Positions 10,145 through 19,017 of a DNA stretch of 64,000 bases are shown here, in pieces (the first letter of the stretch is position 1; each line of letters opens with the position of its first letter). A model generated the notes under the pieces. That model did not search any database. It worked only from the letters and a program-made list of their open reading frames with translations, and was not told the origin of the DNA. Made by a program: the position numbers and the translations under genes. Source of the DNA: Sphingomonas paucimobilis NBRC 13935. Lineage in GTDB: Bacteria; Pseudomonadota; Alphaproteobacteria; Sphingomonadales; Sphingomonadaceae. The stretch is taken from the NCBI RefSeq assembly GCF_000739895.2, contig NZ_BBJS01000043.1, forward strand, positions 186,001 to 250,000, given 5' to 3'.

Positions 10145-11839
10145 TCAGCTGTCCGCCATACGGACCAGCCCTTCGCCCTCCTCCTCTCCCGCTTCGCACG
10201 CCAGCGCCGCCATCCGCGCGGCGGCTTCCCTTTCCGCCATCACGATCTCGTCGGACCCCATTGCCTGCAGCTGCTCGACCTCCGGTTCCGAGTGCGCCCG
10301 CGCGATGATCCGTAGATCCGGGTTCAGCCTCCGCGCGCGCTTCGCGATGATAGCGGCTTCGAACCCTTCCGGGATCGCGATCAGCAGCTTCGATGCGCTT
10401 GCGATGTCGGCTTGCTTGAGCGCGGAAACCTCGGTGGCGTTGCCGAAAATGGCCCGGAGGCCGGACGATTCTGCTGCTTTTGCCGCATCTCTTCGGTCCT
10501 CGATCACCGTCAGCGCGTAACCCGACGCTCCGAGGATGTCGGCGATGATCCGCCCCACGCGGCCAAAGCCCACGAGTACAACATGGCCCGGGGGTGGGCT
10601 CTGCTCGCTTTCCTGACTTTCCGACGATCCGCGCGCGGCCACGATGGTGAGGAGGGAGAGCGTGCCTCTACTGGTCGCGAATGAGAATAGAAGCGGGTTG
10701 AGGAAGATCGAGATGATAGCGGCGGCAAGGATGAGATCCCGGCCGTCAGGCGGGAGAATCCCGTAGCTGACGCCAAGGCCGGCGAGGATGAACGAAAACT
10801 CGCCGATCTGCGCCAGGCTTGCCGAGATCGTGAGCGCGGTCTGGTCCGGATAGCGGAACGAGCGCACGATCGCATAGGCTGCGGCCGACTTGCCCACTAG
10901 GATGATGGCGAGGGTGGCGAGCAGGGCCGCCGGTTGTTCGACAACGACGGCTGGGTCGAACAGCATCCCCGCGGAAACGAAGAACAAGACGGCGAAGGCG
11001 TCGCGGAAGGGCAAAATTTCCTCGGTTGCCAACCGACTGAGCTGCGTCTCGCCGAGAATCATGCCCGCGAAGAATGCACCGAGAGCAAACGAGACATCGA
11101 AAAGGAACGCGGCGCCGAAGGCAACTCCTAATGCAATGGCGAGCACCGCGAGGCGGAACAGCTCGCGGGAGCCCGTGTCTGCGACCCAGTGCAGCACTGC
11201 AGGCATGGCGCGCCGGCCCACCAGAAGCATGACTGCGATGAAGCCCGCCACCTTCAAGAAGGTGCTCGCGACGGCGCTCGCGGCAGCTGCGCCGGCGTTC
11301 GCCGCCGTGCCATTGAGGATGGCCGCGACGGAGGGCAGCAGCACCAGCGCCAGAACCATCACGAGGTCCTCGACGACGAGCCATCCGACGGCGATGCGGC
11401 CTCTGTCGGTTTGCACCAGGTTGTGGACCTGCAGTGCCCGGACCAGGACGACGGTGCTCGCGACGGATAGCGCGAGGCCGAAGACGAAGCCCTCGCCCAT
11501 GCTCCAACCCAGCGTCCACGCCAGCCCCATTCCGAGAAGCGTTGCGACAGTGATTTGGATCAGGGCCCCGGGTATGGCCACGTTCTTCACCGAAAGCAGG
11601 TCTCGCAACGAGAAGTGCAGGCCGACGCCGAACATCAGGAGGATCACTCCGATCTCGGCAAGCTGGGCGGCGAGCTCGGGATCAGCAGCGAAGCCGGGCG
11701 TGGAGGGTCCGACTGCGAGACCCGCCAGCAGATAGCCGGCGATCGGCGATATCTTGAGCCGGTGAGCGAGCGTTCCAGCAATGAAAGCGACAACGAGGCC
11801 GGCGACGATCGTGGTGATGAGCGGAGCGTTATGGTGCAT
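10145..11839 (-). CDS. YbaL/KefC-type cation:proton antiporter (CPA2) with TrkA-N domain
   Basis: A 564-residue antiporter, distinct in sequence from the one at 7480. Its N-terminal hydrophobic domain (LKISPIAGYLLAGLAVGP; IGVILLMFGVGLHFSL) is followed near residue 415 by a TrkA-N domain (HVVLVGFGRVGRIIADIL; FGNATEVSALKQADI). It ends in an acidic tail rich in Glu. These features match YbaL-like members. It follows the cardiolipin synthase gene on the minus strand with a 54-base gap, so the two are probably co-transcribed. The pair would adjust ion balance and membrane lipid under stress. Confidence 0.9.
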   Translation of the reverse strand: MHHNAPLITTIVAGLVVAFIAGTLAHRLKISPIAGYLLAGLAVGPSTPGFAADPELAAQLAEIGVILLMFGVGLHFSLRDLLSVKNVAIPGALIQITVATLLGMGLAWTLGWSMGEGFVFGLALSVASTVVLVRALQVHNLVQTDRGRIAVGWLVVEDLVMVLALVLLPSVAAILNGTAANAGAAAASAVASTFLKVAGFIAVMLLVGRRAMPAVLHWVADTGSRELFRLAVLAIALGVAFGAAFLFDVSFALGAFFAGMILGETQLSRLATEEILPFRDAFAVLFFVSAGMLFDPAVVVEQPAALLATLAIILVGKSAAAYAIVRSFRYPDQTALTISASLAQIGEFSFILAGLGVSYGILPPDGRDLILAAAIISIFLNPLLFSFATSRGTLSLLTIVAARGSSESQESEQSPPPGHVVLVGFGRVGRIIADILGASGYALTVIEDRRDAAKAAESSGLRAIFGNATEVSALKQADIASASKLLIAIPEGFEAAIIAKRARRLNPDLRIIARAHSEPEVEQLQAMGSDEIVMAEREAAARMAALACEAGEEEGEGLVRMADS

Positions 11840-11893
11840 AGTCGTTCTGCCGGAATAGAGGTCTCGGTTTGCCCCGACCGAGTTGATGTGAGC

Positions 11894-13414
11894 TCACAGC
11901 AAAGGACTGAACAGTCGCGCGACATTCTCCGCGCACTTGCGCACGAGATTGCGCGACTCCCAGTCGCTCGGCATCAGCCGGATGCTTTGCTCGAGGCGCG
12001 CGTCCTCGATGCGCCGCAAGGCGAGCGTAGCGTCCCGATCATAGAGTACGAGGCTGATCTCGGAATTGAGCGCGAACGAGCGCATGTCGACATTGCTCGA
12101 CCCGACGACGGCGACGGTCTCGTCGATGCTCATATGCTTGGCGTGGAGAAAGCCCGGCTGAAAAAGATGGATTCTTGCTCCTGCGGATAGCAGCTCGGAA
12201 TAATAGGACTGCTGGGCGAGGTGAACTAGGGGATGATCTGAGCGGCCGGACAAGAGCAGATGGACCTCGGCTCCCTTGAGGATCGCCACCTGCAACGCTT
12301 GCAGGAGGGGCTCGCTCGGGACGAAGTAGGGAGTGGAAATCAGGACACGCTCTCGAGCCGAGTGAATCAGCGCAACGAAAAGCTCGTCGATGCCCCCGTG
12401 CTCGAGATCGGGCCCACTCGGCAGAACTTGCCCGAGGCTGCTGCCGGCATCGTTCGCCGGAGGGTAGAGATGCCCGTCGGCGAGCTCCTTCTCCGTCTCG
12501 AGGAACCAGTCCGCCACGAAGACCGCCTGCAATTCGCCGACAACCGGCCCTCGAACCCGGGCCATTACCTCCCAATTTGGCCAGCCCCATCCATGATCGG
12601 CGTCGATGATGTTCTGCGAGCCGGTGTAACCGATGCGTCCGTCGATTACGGCGATCTTGCGGTGATTGCGCAGGTCGAAGCGCGTGGTGCGGCCAAGCAC
12701 CCGAATCGGCAGGATCTCGTGAACTTCGACGCCTGCGGGCCGCAGCTCCCGCTCGATGCGGGCGGCCCACGTGCGCGATCCGATCGCATCGACGAGCACC
12801 CTGCACCTGACGCCGCGCAGCGCGGCCTGGCGCAGCGCGGCGATCACCTTGTGGCCGGCGGCGTCCGTGGCGAAGATGTAGAAGAGAAGGTGGACATGGT
12901 CGTTGGCGTGCCCGATGTCCTCAACGAGGAGATTGATCGTTGCGTCGTAGTCCGTCAGGAAGTCGACCTCATTGCCTTGTAAGAGCGGCATGCGGCCGAT
13001 CCCGCTCACGAGGGAAGCCGCTGAAGCTTGGGCGAGCGGCAGCTCGGCCGGCCGAGCGACCCGGTCGATGCAGGAAACTGCCCGGTCGATGATCGGCCAG
13101 AGTTGCGCGACACGTTCTCGACGCCACCGGGGGTGGAATGGCCGGCCGATCGCCAGATAAAGGACGAGGCCGAGCCACGGCGCCACGAAGAAGAGGAGCA
13201 GCCAGCTCTGCGTCGCAGCCGGCGACCGGCGGAAGGGAACAACGATCAGCGCGCCGATCCGGATCGCCCAAGGCGCTGCGACGGCCAGCCACTCGAGAGC
13301 GACGCCCAGGTTCACCTCATCGCCTTTGGCGATGAAGAAGCCGTGTTGCGCGAAGTGATCCGATCCCAGCATCGCGGCCGCGGTGTGGACTCCTGGGCGG
13401 AGCGTGCCTCCCAA
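11894..13414 (-). CDS. Cardiolipin synthase (phospholipase D family)
   Basis: A membrane-anchored enzyme joining two phosphatidylglycerols into cardiolipin. Two N-terminal hydrophobic segments (LAVAAPWAIRIGALIVVPF; WLLLFFVAPWLGLVLYLAIG) precede two PLD domains. Each has an HKD motif: HRKIAVIDGRIGYTGSQNI and HAKHMSIDETVAVVGSSN. The frame opens at 13,414, but the true start is unsettled; an ATG at 13,372 or a GTG further in would also retain both membrane segments. It is likely the second gene of a unit starting with the 29-residue peptide upstream and continuing into the antiporter. Confidence 0.88.
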   Translation of the reverse strand: MGGTLRPGVHTAAAMLGSDHFAQHGFFIAKGDEVNLGVALEWLAVAAPWAIRIGALIVVPFRRSPAATQSWLLLFFVAPWLGLVLYLAIGRPFHPRWRRERVAQLWPIIDRAVSCIDRVARPAELPLAQASAASLVSGIGRMPLLQGNEVDFLTDYDATINLLVEDIGHANDHVHLLFYIFATDAAGHKVIAALRQAALRGVRCRVLVDAIGSRTWAARIERELRPAGVEVHEILPIRVLGRTTRFDLRNHRKIAVIDGRIGYTGSQNIIDADHGWGWPNWEVMARVRGPVVGELQAVFVADWFLETEKELADGHLYPPANDAGSSLGQVLPSGPDLEHGGIDELFVALIHSARERVLISTPYFVPSEPLLQALQVAILKGAEVHLLLSGRSDHPLVHLAQQSYYSELLSAGARIHLFQPGFLHAKHMSIDETVAVVGSSNVDMRSFALNSEISLVLYDRDATLALRRIEDARLEQSIRLMPSDWESRNLVRKCAENVARLFSPLL

Positions 13415-13545
13415 CCCATTCTGTGTCGAGGTCCAGAGAGGCTAAAGTCGTGTGGGATGCGATCGGCTCGGTTCGGTCCACGGGCGTCTGGTCGATCGGC
13501 ATGCTGGGCTGGGAGACCACTTGGCGCGTTGCGCACGGTGCCGCC

Positions 13546-13635
13546 TCATGGCGGCGGGCCGGCGTCCTCGTACACGAACCGCTGCTGCCGCTTCCGGATG
13601 ACGCCAGCCGCGCCCGTTGAGATCAGCCCGCACAT
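13546..13635 (-). CDS. Possible 29-residue peptide, function unknown
   Basis: A tiny frame, MCGLISTGAAG then VIRKRQQRFVYED and AGPPP, with a near-perfect AGGAGG ribosome site 5 bases before the ATG. An exact CTGA-N6-TCAG palindrome lies 50 bases upstream (13,685-13,698). A class II start would fall near 13,650, leaving a leader of about 15 bases. The N terminus is neutral, the middle basic and the C terminus proline-rich. The longer in-frame extension upstream has no ribosome site. It precedes the cardiolipin synthase gene on the same strand. No homologue is recognised, so it could also be a leader peptide. Confidence 0.45.
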   Translation of the reverse strand: MCGLISTGAAGVIRKRQQRFVYEDAGPPP

Positions 13636-13684
13636 AATCACCTCCTGGAAGGAGCGAGCTTCCCACCGGCAAGGTGGCGTGGCC

Positions 13685-13698
13685 CTGACATAGCTCAG
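13685..13698. promoter_or_regulatory. CTGA-N6-TCAG palindrome upstream of the peptide/cardiolipin synthase unit
   Basis: Exact CTGA-CATAGC-TCAG. It can serve the minus-strand peptide gene (ATG at 13,635) or the plus-strand epimerase fusion at 13,964. The hexamer 20 bases away on the minus strand (GGGAAG) fits the shared pattern poorly. Confidence 0.65.
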
Positions 13699-13963
13699 GA
13701 CGAGCTCGACGAAAGTTAAGGTATGAGCTGCGTGCCGGACCTTCCGGAACCAGGTGATGCCCAGACGAAGGGTCGAATGGCGTAGCTCGTGCCGCCGTGC
13801 ATGACGGCTGAAGGGACCAGGTGGGCGCTCGGGCTCGGCGCCTTGCGTCGCCCCGAAGCTCAGCTCGTGCGGCAGATGTGCTCGCGCCATGCGCCGGCGT
13901 CGCGGTTGGGATCAGGTCGGCGTGGCCGTGAGGCCAACACGAGACAGATCGGGGTGAGCACAC
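13699..13963. other. Non-coding stretch before the epimerase fusion
   Basis: About 265 bases between divergent genes. Several short frames overlap here in all directions but none has a ribosome site plus a recognisable product. Nothing else structured was seen. Confidence 0.45.
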
Positions 13964-16423
13964 ATGGATAAGCCACTTGTCATCATCTCCGGCGCAACGG
14001 GCAATCTTGGACGTTCGGTGGCGGCTGTGCTTTCAGCGGATTACCGGATCGTCGGGCTCGATCTCAAAGCAGAGGCGCTGACCTTCCCGGTGATCAAGGT
14101 CGATCTTGCTTCGGACCAATCTGTGCTCGATGCTCTGGCGCAGATCCGCGCGAGCCATGGTGGACGCGTGGCGTCGGTGATCCACCTGGCGGCCTACTTC
14201 GACTTCACGGGCAAGGAACATCCGCTCTACCGGTCGGTCAATGTAGAGGGCACGCGCCGGCTCCTGCGAGCGTTGCAGGACTTCGAAGTAGAACAGTTCG
14301 TCTATTCAAGCACGATGCTCGTGCACGCGCCGTGCGCGCCGGGCGAACAAATCGACGAGAGCTGGCCGATCGATCCCCGTTGGGCCTATCCGAAGTCGAA
14401 GGCGCTGGCCGAAGAGGTAATCCGCGAAGAACACGGTTCCATCCCATATGCGATCTTGCGCTTCGCCGGGGTGTACGACGAGGAGTCTGCAGTCCCCACG
14501 CTCTCCAATCAGATAGCCCGGATCTACGAACGCGAATTCGAGAGCTTCTTCTACTCGGGCTCGCCGCTAGTGGGCCAGTCCATGGTCCATCGAGAGGATG
14601 TTGTCGAAGCGGTCCGTCTCGCCGTTCAACGCCGGGACACGCTGCCGCCCGATGCGGAGATCCTGATCGGCGAGCCCGAAGCGCTGGGGTATGATGCGCT
14701 GCAAGACGAGATCGGATATCTCATCCACGGCATCGAGGACTGGCCGACGTTGCGAGTGCCAAAGCCGGTGGCGGCAGTCGGTGTCTGGGCTCAGGATAAG
14801 CTCGAGCCCGTCGTCCCCGACGCAATCGACGAGGGTGAGAAGCCGTTCATCAAGCCCTTCATGATCCGGCTTGCAGACGACCATTATGCGCTGGATATCG
14901 GCCGCGCCGAGAAACTGCTGGGCTGGCGACCCCATCATCGCCTCAAGGATGAGCTCCCGAAGATGATCGCGGCGCTGAAGCGCGATCCTCTGGCTTGGTA
15001 CAAGAGAAACGGTCTCCGGCCGCCGCACGATCTCGCCGAGGCCGCCGCGCTGGGCAAACATCCTGAGGAGGTCAGGCGGGCGAGCGACGAGCGCTACCGG
15101 AGGGAGCATTCCGAGACGCGCTGGGCGCATTTCGTGAACCTCATGCTCGGAACCTGGTTGCTCACTCAGCCGCCGCTGATCGGCGTGGTCGAGCCTCTGC
15201 TCCGCTGGACCGAGATCGTCTCCGGCGTGCTGCTGATCGTCTTCGCATCGCTGTCGCTGAGCTGGCACGCGCCTTGGGCGCGATGGGTATCGGCCGCGAT
15301 AGGCGCTGTCGTGATGGCAGCGCCGTTTGTCTTTTGGACCGACAATCCAACAGCATACCTTTCCGACACGCTGGTGGGTATGTTGATCTTCGGCTTTGCG
15401 GTCGGGACAAAGCCCGAAGTGGGGCCGTCACCTCTGGCGCGAGTGACCGGTCCGCAGGTGCCTCAGGGGTGGACGTATAATCCCTCGAGCTGGACCCAGC
15501 GCATCCCGATCATCGCCCTTGCACTGATCGGCCTCTATGTCTCCCGTTACCTCGCAGCATATCAGCTCGGCTATGTGTCCGACGTCTGGGAGCCCTTCTT
15601 TCAGGGAAGCGTCGAAGACCCGCGCAACGGCACCGAGGAGATCATCACCAGCGAAGTCTCGGAAGCATGGCCTGTTTCCGATGCCGCGCTCGGCGGCTAC
15701 ACCTACGGCCTCGAGATCCTTACGGGGATCGTCGGGTCGCGCGCGCGCTGGCGGACCATGCCGTGGCTCGTGCTTCTCTTCGGGCTGATGATCGCCCCGC
15801 TCGGGATTGTCTCGATCTTCTTCATCATCATCCAGCCGATCTGGATCGGCACCTGGAGCACGCTGGCGCTGATCGGAGCCGCGGCGATGCTGATCCAGAT
15901 ACCCTACTCGCTGGACGAACTGGTGGCGGTCGGCCAGTTCCTTCGCCGCCGTGCACGGGCAGGCAAGAATGTGCTTCGGGTCTTCCTGTTCGGGGACACG
16001 GACGAGGGGGGGGCTGGTGACGTGCCTGACGAGTTCGACCGACCGGCCCGCGCGATCGTGAAGGACGTGGCGATCGGTGGCGTGAGCCTGCCCTGGAACC
16101 TGGCCATTGCGGCCGCGCTGGCGGCATCGCTCTTGTTCACGCGGGTCACGTTCGGCGCAGCGCCGCCGATCGCGGATTGGGATCACCTGCTCGGGTCACT
16201 GGCGCTGACCGTGATCTCGATAGCCGCCGCCGAGGTCGCGCGCTCCGTCCGCTTCCTGCTCATTCCCATTGGCGCGGCGCTCTGTGTTACGCCATTCGCC
16301 TTCGGCGCGGAGGCTCTGCACACCGCATATAATGTGCTGCTAGGCCTTGCGTTGGTCGGTCTCGCCATCCGGAGAGGCGAGGTGTCAGCCCAGTACGGGT
16401 CGTGGAATCGCCTGATTGCCTGA
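13964..16423 (+). CDS. NAD-dependent epimerase fused to SPW-repeat and VKOR-like membrane domains
   Basis: An 819-residue fusion. Residues 1 to about 330 are an extended short-chain dehydrogenase/epimerase with the nucleotide motif SGATGNLGRS and the catalytic YPKSK. Near residue 385 (TRWAHFVNLMLGTWLL) a hydrophobic SPW-repeat-like region of four segments begins. Residues about 505-660 resemble the vitamin K epoxide reductase fold (YLAAYQLGYVSDVWEPFF, then MPWLVLLFGLMIAPLGIVSI). The strand where VKOR enzymes carry the redox CxxC reads GTWSTLAL, so both cysteines are absent. A final block of four hydrophobic segments follows. The membrane part may be a sensor or scaffold rather than a disulfide enzyme. 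The substrate of the epimerase part is unknown. Confidence 0.75.
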   Translation: MDKPLVIISGATGNLGRSVAAVLSADYRIVGLDLKAEALTFPVIKVDLASDQSVLDALAQIRASHGGRVASVIHLAAYFDFTGKEHPLYRSVNVEGTRRLLRALQDFEVEQFVYSSTMLVHAPCAPGEQIDESWPIDPRWAYPKSKALAEEVIREEHGSIPYAILRFAGVYDEESAVPTLSNQIARIYEREFESFFYSGSPLVGQSMVHREDVVEAVRLAVQRRDTLPPDAEILIGEPEALGYDALQDEIGYLIHGIEDWPTLRVPKPVAAVGVWAQDKLEPVVPDAIDEGEKPFIKPFMIRLADDHYALDIGRAEKLLGWRPHHRLKDELPKMIAALKRDPLAWYKRNGLRPPHDLAEAAALGKHPEEVRRASDERYRREHSETRWAHFVNLMLGTWLLTQPPLIGVVEPLLRWTEIVSGVLLIVFASLSLSWHAPWARWVSAAIGAVVMAAPFVFWTDNPTAYLSDTLVGMLIFGFAVGTKPEVGPSPLARVTGPQVPQGWTYNPSSWTQRIPIIALALIGLYVSRYLAAYQLGYVSDVWEPFFQGSVEDPRNGTEEIITSEVSEAWPVSDAALGGYTYGLEILTGIVGSRARWRTMPWLVLLFGLMIAPLGIVSIFFIIIQPIWIGTWSTLALIGAAAMLIQIPYSLDELVAVGQFLRRRARAGKNVLRVFLFGDTDEGGAGDVPDEFDRPARAIVKDVAIGGVSLPWNLAIAAALAASLLFTRVTFGAAPPIADWDHLLGSLALTVISIAAAEVARSVRFLLIPIGAALCVTPFAFGAEALHTAYNVLLGLALVGLAIRRGEVSAQYGSWNRLIA

Positions 16424-16453
16424 CCAGGGCAGGCGCGGCAGGGCTCGTGACAC

Positions 16454-16490
16454 GCGGCCGCAGCGCGGCTGAGACGGGAAGGGCGGCCGC
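16454..16490. terminator. Hairpin between convergent epimerase-fusion and kinase genes
   Basis: GCGGCCGC at 16,454-16,461 pairs with GCGGCCGC at 16,483-16,490 across a 21-base loop, followed by GTTCTTT on the plus strand. It is located between two converging stop codons. Confidence 0.45.
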
Positions 16491-16512
16491 GTTCTTTGGC
16501 GGTGATATCGGT

Positions 16513-17253
16513 TCAGGACCTGCCCGGCGCTGCTCGCGGCAGGTGCAGGATGACTCGGGTTCCCGCGCCTTGGTCGCTCTCGACCGCGATATCACCGCCA
16601 AATTGGGTCGCGAACCTTCGGACCTGGCCCAACCCGAGTCCGGTTCTCCTGAGCGACTGCCTCGTCGTGAAGAACGGATCGAAAACGCGGGTCAGAACGT
16701 CGGGTGCGATTCCTTCACCGGAATCGATCATTTCAAGCCGAACGAAGTCGCCCGCTGCGCCTATAGGGCTCGCCGTGCTTCGGAATGTGTTCAAGGCTCG
16801 CAGGACCAGCACGCCACCCTTTGGCATCGCGTCGGCGGCGTTCGCCAGGAGATTGAAGAGCGCAAACTGGAGATAATTGGGTAGGACGCGGACCGGCCAG
16901 AGGTCACGCGCGATCTCTGTCCGAAAGTCCACGCCGTCTCCCAGAATGGTGCTGGCCCGCGCCTCCAGCCCGCGGATCAGCGCTTCAACCGAAACCCGCT
17001 CGGTCGTCACGCCGCGATCGGTGCTGAGCTCCGCGATATCGTCGGCCAGGGCGGCGGCATTCCGGATCGCGTGCTTCATTCCGGCTACGAGGCGCGCCAG
17101 CTGCTGCTGATCCGCTCCGCGCTCGATCGAGACCAGACCTGAGGCGATCACCGCCAGCATATTGTCGAGGTCGTGCGCCATTCCACGCATCAGCATGTCG
17201 GGTTGGCGAACGACCCGATCGGCCGGGCTGCTCAACACAGTCGTGATGTCCAT
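16513..17253 (-). CDS. Small soluble histidine kinase
   Basis: A 246-residue kinase core without a sensor domain. The H-box MRGMAHDLDNML carries His27, and the ATPase domain has NLLANAADAMPKGG, DSGEGIAPD and RRTGLGLGQV. The ATG at 17,253 is chosen because AAGGAG precedes it; the frame is open upstream but has no ribosome site there. It resembles the catalytic half of the hybrid kinase at 1152. An exact CTGA-N6-TCAG site lies 80 bases upstream, shared with the divergent Hsp20 gene. With neither receiver nor sensor, it must act with partners encoded elsewhere. Confidence 0.8.
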   Translation of the reverse strand: MDITTVLSSPADRVVRQPDMLMRGMAHDLDNMLAVIASGLVSIERGADQQQLARLVAGMKHAIRNAAALADDIAELSTDRGVTTERVSVEALIRGLEARASTILGDGVDFRTEIARDLWPVRVLPNYLQFALFNLLANAADAMPKGGVLVLRALNTFRSTASPIGAAGDFVRLEMIDSGEGIAPDVLTRVFDPFFTTRQSLRRTGLGLGQVRRFATQFGGDIAVESDQGAGTRVILHLPRAAPGRS

Positions 17254-17334
17254 GACCACTCCTTCGGTCGCCGGATGCCAAGCTTCGGTCGCCATGCCAT
17301 GCCGGAGCATATCGCGACCGGCGCCAATCGGGGG

Positions 17335-17373
17335 CTGAGCTAAATCAGTGTTAGCCTGCCCGGAGCGCTTACC
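17335..17373 (+). promoter_or_regulatory. CTGA-N6-TCAG palindrome plus CTTACC hexamer upstream of hsp20
   Basis: Exact CTGA-GCTAAA-TCAG at 17,335-17,348, followed after 19 bases by CTTACC at 17,368-17,373. This is a class II activator layout reading towards hsp20 at 17,577, and the kinase gene at 17,253 lies on the other side. Confidence 0.7.
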
Positions 17374-17576
17374 GATGAAGCTCGCCACCGGCCGCCTCGG
17401 CGGAATGACTGGAAGTACCAAAGTAGCGTGGAGAGTTTTGTGCCTTAGCTGGCGAAACGGCGCAATCACGCACCGGCGCGCTCAGCCTGAGGCGACTGGC
17501 CACCCAGCTTTCGGTCAGCGTGCCAGGCATGTCGGCGGCTCCGCGATGACGCTGTTCGAAGAAGGAGTTAGATGCC
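17374..17576 (+). other. Long leader of hsp20
   Basis: About 200 bases between the proposed promoter and the hsp20 ATG, with no gene. A GAAGGAG ribosome site ends it. No temperature-sensor fold was evident by eye, although a leader of this length in front of a small heat-shock gene could hold one. Confidence 0.4.
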
Positions 17577-18089
17577 ATGTCCATTCGTGATCTGATCCCC
17601 TGGAGCCGTCAGGAGAACAAGGTTCCTGCTCAGGTCAGCGCTGCCGGCGCTGCGAGCGACCCGGTGCTCTCGCTGCACAGGGAAGTGAACCGCCTGTTCG
17701 AAGATGTCTTCCGTGGCTTCGGCGTGCCGGCGCTCGCCGGCGTCGAGCGAGGGCTCCTCGCCCCGAGCGTCGAGCTTGCCGAAACCGACAAGGAAATCCG
17801 CGTCACGGCCGAACTCCCCGGCCTCGACGAAAAGGACGTGGAAGTGATCGTCGAGGAAGGCGTCCTCACGCTCCGTGGCGAGAAGAAGTCGGAGGTCGAG
17901 GACAAGGACCGGGGTTACTCCGAGCGGAGCTACGGGCGATTCGAGCGCCGCATCGGCCTTCCGAAGGGTATCGAGCAGGACAAGGCGAGTGCCACGTTCA
18001 AGAACGGCGTTCTCACCGTCACGGTGCCGAAATCGGCGTCTGCCGCCGAGAACGTCCGCCGCATAGCCGTCAATTCGGGTCAGGCATGA
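17577..18089 (+). CDS. Small heat shock protein Hsp20 (first copy)
   Basis: A 170-residue holdase chaperone. The N-terminal arm (MSIRDLIPWSRQENK) is followed by an alpha-crystallin domain from about residue 60 (ETDKEIRVTAELPGLDEKDV; GVLTLRGEKKSE; RSYGRFERRIGLP) with the terminal motif NGVLTVTVPKS. It resembles the class of Hsp20 found in stress-tolerance islands more than IbpA. GGAG lies 9 bases before the ATG; an ATG five bases upstream is in another frame. A strong hairpin follows the stop. A second, different Hsp20 is at 31,484. Confidence 0.95.
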   Translation: MSIRDLIPWSRQENKVPAQVSAAGAASDPVLSLHREVNRLFEDVFRGFGVPALAGVERGLLAPSVELAETDKEIRVTAELPGLDEKDVEVIVEEGVLTLRGEKKSEVEDKDRGYSERSYGRFERRIGLPKGIEQDKASATFKNGVLTVTVPKSASAAENVRRIAVNSGQA

Positions 18090-18095
18090 CGGTGC

Positions 18096-18124
18096 CCGCC
18101 CGTGGGCCGCGCGCCCACGGGCGG
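18096..18124. terminator. Strong hairpin after hsp20
   Basis: A perfect 12-bp stem (CCGCCCGTGGGC / GCCCACGGGCGG) with loop CGCGC, just after the hsp20 stop and before the converging Crp/Fnr gene. No T-run follows. Confidence 0.6.
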
Positions 18125-18193
18125 AGCCATTCAAGCAATTGCGACGGTTCTGGTGAAGCTGTCCCGCTCCCGGCAACGGCATATCACGTATGA

Positions 18194-18928
18194 TCAGAGC
18201 AGAAGGCGAGGGTGCTCCCGAGTCGACAGTGTATAGCCCGAAAGGTTGATCATGAGCTGCCGGTTGCGGATCACGAGCGAGTTCGCTGCGATCGCTGCCA
18301 GATCGCCGCGGCGAAGCTCCTGCATCGAGCGGCTGACATGAGTCTCAGATAAGCCGAGGAGGTCAGCCAGATGGCGACGCTGAAGCGGGAAATACGACAT
18401 CGCATCTTGCCCGAGGTCCAACGCAACGAGGCGATCTACAAGCTCAAGGAGGAAGTAGGCTAGGCGTTCAGCGCCATTCTGCTTCGCGACAAGCGCCATG
18501 CGGCGATCGGCGCGGCGCTGGTCCTCCATGAGCGCGAAGACCATCGCCTCGGAGAGGTGGCTGTGCCGCTGAAACAGCTCGTCAATACTGCGCCCTGTCA
18601 ACACGCACAGCGTCACGGGGGTTAGGCTTTCGACACCGCTCTCCGAATCGCCCAGCATCAACTGTTGGAGACCGATCAGGCTACCCGGCAGCAGAATGTC
18701 GATGATCTGTCGTTGCCCGGTTGGTGTAAGCTTGTAGCGATATGCCCATCCCGCATACAGCGTGTACAGCTTTCCGGCGAACCGCCCAGGCTCGATGATC
18801 ACGCGGCGCGCAGGAACATCGATCTGATTATTCTTAAGGGCGCGCACAAAGCTGAGCTCGGGCGCTGTAAACTTCTTGAACAGCGCCAACCGGCGAAGCG
18901 CGCAGTCTTCACACGGTATGAAGTTCAT
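18194..18928 (-). CDS. Crp/Fnr family transcription regulator 1
   Basis: A 244-residue activator: a cyclic-nucleotide-type beta roll (about 15-140), dimer helix, and C-terminal winged helix (RRHLADLLGLSETHVSRSMQELRRGD). The N terminus has Cys6 and Cys9 in IPCEDCALRR. That is fewer cysteines than the four of E. coli FNR, so an iron-sulfur sensor is possible but unproven. In the recognition helix the Ser-Arg pair that reads the FNR half-site is kept, while the Glu position is replaced (THVSR instead of ETISR). A repeat CACATGTCAC lies 52 bases upstream of the start, also present before regulator 2. It is a candidate reader of the CTGA-N6-TCAG sites. Confidence 0.9.
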   Translation of the reverse strand: MNFIPCEDCALRRLALFKKFTAPELSFVRALKNNQIDVPARRVIIEPGRFAGKLYTLYAGWAYRYKLTPTGQRQIIDILLPGSLIGLQQLMLGDSESGVESLTPVTLCVLTGRSIDELFQRHSHLSEAMVFALMEDQRRADRRMALVAKQNGAERLAYFLLELVDRLVALDLGQDAMSYFPLQRRHLADLLGLSETHVSRSMQELRRGDLAAIAANSLVIRNRQLMINLSGYTLSTREHPRLLL

Positions 18929-18979
18929 TCGCAGTCCGACCCCGTTCGCATAGCCAGTGCGCTATAGCAGCAGTGGGCC

Positions 18980-18989
18980 CACATGTCAC
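18980..18989 (-). repeat. CACATGTCAC repeat upstream of Crp/Fnr gene 1
   Basis: The ten bases CACATGTCAC, identical to a copy at 19,699-19,708 upstream of Crp/Fnr gene 2. On the minus strand it reads GTGACATGTG. A shared operator is possible. Confidence 0.4.
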
Positions 18990-19017
18990 ACCGGTGGCTG
19001 CCTCGGCTGCGGCCCTG

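Noticed and set aside
13442..13963. A 173-codon minus-strand frame between cardiolipin synthase and the epimerase fusion
   Set aside because: No ribosome site, low-complexity Arg/Ala/Pro composition; only the short 29-residue frame in another phase has a good start signal.
16402..16884. A 160-codon plus-strand frame opposite the small histidine kinase
   Set aside because: The minus strand encodes H-, N- and G-box motifs; this frame has no start signal or family.
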